Assembly: GCA_022574315.1 (NCBI GenBank)
Contig: JACZSH010000003.1
Location: 1 to 32,113, forward strand
Direction of reading: 5' to 3'
Source: Chloroflexota bacterium
Lineage (GTDB): Bacteria; Chloroflexota; Dehalococcoidia; Dehalococcoidales; RBG-16-60-22
DNA length: 32,113 nt
The notes under the pieces were generated by a model. That model ran no database searches, was not told the DNA's origin, and saw nothing but the letters and a program-made list of their open reading frames with translations. The position numbers were made by a program, and so were the translations under genes. Of the stretch, positions 30,733-32,113 are shown one piece after another. Positions within the stretch are counted from its first letter, which is position 1; every line of letters starts with the position of its first letter.

Positions 30733-32113
30733 TTGACGCTTAACCTTAACTATCTGACCATCCATGAGGCACATGGCCTGTTGAAAAGCCGGCAGCTGTC
30801 CTCCGTCGAGCTGACTAAAGCCTGCCTGGAACGCATCTCGCAGGTCGATGCACAGGTGCGGGCTTTCATTACCGTCACTGAGGAGCCGGCGCTGCAGCAG
30901 GCCCGGCAGGCTGATGAGCGTAACGCCGCCGGCGACAATAATCCCCTCTCCGGCATCCCGGTGCTGGTCAAGGACGTCATCTGCACCCGGGGTGTGCGCA
31001 CCACCTGCGGCTCAAAAATCCTGGAAAACTTTGTTCCCCCCTACAACGCCACCGTCATCGAAAAACTGAACGACTGCGGCGCCGTCATTATCGGCAAGGC
31101 TAACATGGACGAGTTTGCCATGGGTTCTTCCACGGAAAACTCGGCTTTCTTCACCACCCAGAACCCCTGGGACGCCGGCCGCGTGCCCGGCGGTAGCAGT
31201 GGCGGCTCGGCGGCGGCGGTGGCGGCCGGTGAGACCGTCTTTGCCCTCGGCTCGGACACCGGCGGCAGCATCCGCCAGCCCGCCGGATTCTGCAGCGTCG
31301 TCGGCCTGAAACCAACCTATGGCCGGGTAAGCCGCTTCGGCCTGGTTGCCTTCGCCAGCTCCCTTGACCAGATTGGGCCTTTGACTCAGGACGTCACCGA
31401 TTCGGCGCTGGTTTTGAACGCTATCGCCGGCTATGACCGCCGCGATTCCACTTCGATGCCCCACCCCACCCCCGATTACACCCGGTGTTTGTCGGGTGAT
31501 ATTAAAGGGATGCGTATCGGTATCCCCGGCGAGTATTTTGTAGCCGGGATGTCGCCGGAGGTGGCCGCGGCGGTGAAAACCGCCATCGGCAAGCTTGAGG
31601 AGCTTGGTGCCCGCGTCGACTGGGATGTCTCGCTCCCTTCCACTCCTTACGCCCTCGCCGTCTATTACATTATTGCCCCCTCGGAAGCCTCGGCCAATCT
31701 GGCCCGCTATGACGGTGTCAAGTACGGCTTTTCTTATTCGGCGGACACTATGTGGGACTCTATGGAAAAGACCCGCCGCTACGGCTTCGGTGCTGAGGTC
31801 AAGCGGCGCATCATGCTCGGCACCTATGCCCTCTCCGCTGGTTACTATGACGCCTATTACCTCAAGGCGCAGAAAGTCCGCACCCTTATCCGGCGTGAGT
31901 TCGACAGCGCCTTTGAGAAATACGATGCCCTGGTCACCCCCACCTCACCCACCGTTCCTTTTAAGATTGGAGAAAAGGTGGACGACCCTCTGCAGATGTA
32001 TCTGGCCGACGTCTGCACCCTGCCCGTGAATATTGCCGGCCTCCCCGCCGTTTCCATTCCTGCCGGCTTTGTGGATGGCCTGCCCGTTGGCCTCCAGATT
32101 ATCGGTAAACCCT
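30733..32113 (+). CDS. gatA: Aspartyl/glutamyl-tRNA amidotransferase subunit A (runs off window)
   Basis: About 460 residues of GatA lie in the window. The amidase signature is complete: Lys80 in VLVKDV, cis-Ser155 in GGSSGGS and nucleophile Ser179 in GSDTGGS, the Ser-cisSer-Lys triad that hydrolyses glutamine. These positions are one residue off those I recall for other GatA proteins, consistent with correct start choice at TTG 30733 (GGGG about 6 nt upstream). No ATG is placed better. Together with gatC it belongs to GatCAB; gatB is not in the window. The frame remains open at the window edge. Confidence 0.95.
   Translation, partial: MTLNLNYLTIHEAHGLLKSRQLSSVELTKACLERISQVDAQVRAFITVTEEPALQQARQADERNAAGDNNPLSGIPVLVKDVICTRGVRTTCGSKILENFVPPYNATVIEKLNDCGAVIIGKANMDEFAMGSSTENSAFFTTQNPWDAGRVPGGSSGGSAAAVAAGETVFALGSDTGGSIRQPAGFCSVVGLKPTYGRVSRFGLVAFASSLDQIGPLTQDVTDSALVLNAIAGYDRRDSTSMPHPTPDYTRCLSGDIKGMRIGIPGEYFVAGMSPEVAAAVKTAIGKLEELGARVDWDVSLPSTPYALAVYYIIAPSEASANLARYDGVKYGFSYSADTMWDSMEKTRRYGFGAEVKRRIMLGTYALSAGYYDAYYLKAQKVRTLIRREFDSAFEKYDALVTPTSPTVPFKIGEKVDDPLQMYLADVCTLPVNIAGLPAVSIPAGFVDGLPVGLQIIGKP

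Noticed and set aside
1..32113. CRISPR array, rRNA or tRNA genes
   Set aside because: No regularly spaced direct repeats, and no recognisable tRNA or rRNA segment was found on reading either strand.

Overview
The window looks like a chromosomal segment of a moderately GC-rich bacterium, most consistent with Chloroflexota (Dehalococcoidia-like). The support is indirect: a T-box-controlled trp operon, PurL with PurS-like N-terminal domains plus a separate PurQ, a gatC-gatA operon, and sigma70-type TTGACA/TATAAT promoters. No rRNA or tRNA gene was seen, so the taxonomic placement is an inference.

Layout. (1) 1-2703, minus strand: trpE-trpG-trpD (trpD runs off the window) with overlapping genes, behind a strong promoter and a tryptophan T-box leader ending in a terminator. 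(2) 2812-3442, minus: a hicA-hicB toxin-antitoxin pair with palindromes placed on its promoter. (3) 3532-4495, minus: DUF4342 protein, DUF123 (Uri-type) protein and a histidine-phosphatase relic with an internal deletion. (4) 4521-6214, minus: ArsR regulator, OsmC, DsrE-like and SHOCT proteins, probably one sulfur/redox operon. (5) 6243-11379, plus: argF, two membrane proteins, der, plsY, gpsA, closely packed. (6) 11441-12742, minus: dnaJ, whose 5' end is duplicated in tandem so that a 28-codon copy of its own start precedes and overlaps it.

(7) 12813-22284: a phage-derived block. A zinc-cluster/HTH protein, SPP1-type portal, coiled-coil scaffold-like protein, HK97-type major capsid protein, decoration protein, beta-rich and fibre-like proteins, an adaptor-like protein, a two-TM protein and a 668-residue propeller/hub-like protein are all intact and on the plus strand. 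They are followed by a convergent XRE repressor whose 16-bp operator fills the spacer of a consensus promoter. I see no terminase, protease, tail tube, tape measure, integrase or lysis gene. The start promoter carries a LexA-like box. This is either a reduced prophage or a retained capsid module, and is the most interesting part of the window.

(8) 22417-26807, plus: a possible rpsU (S21) relic, a yqeY homologue with terminator, purL and purQ. PurL has a copy of a dispersed GC-rich hairpin repeat inserted in frame between its two PurS-like domains. (9) 26880-27898: an AT-rich, foreign-looking gene with a HEPN-like region. (10) 27995-30225, minus: a hairpin repeat, a radical SAM protein and a NYN-domain protein. 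(11) 30360-32113, plus: gatC and gatA (partial), for tRNA-dependent amidation.

Related GC-rich hairpin repeats occur at about 18443-18526, 21326-21515, 23364-23409 and 27995-28060.
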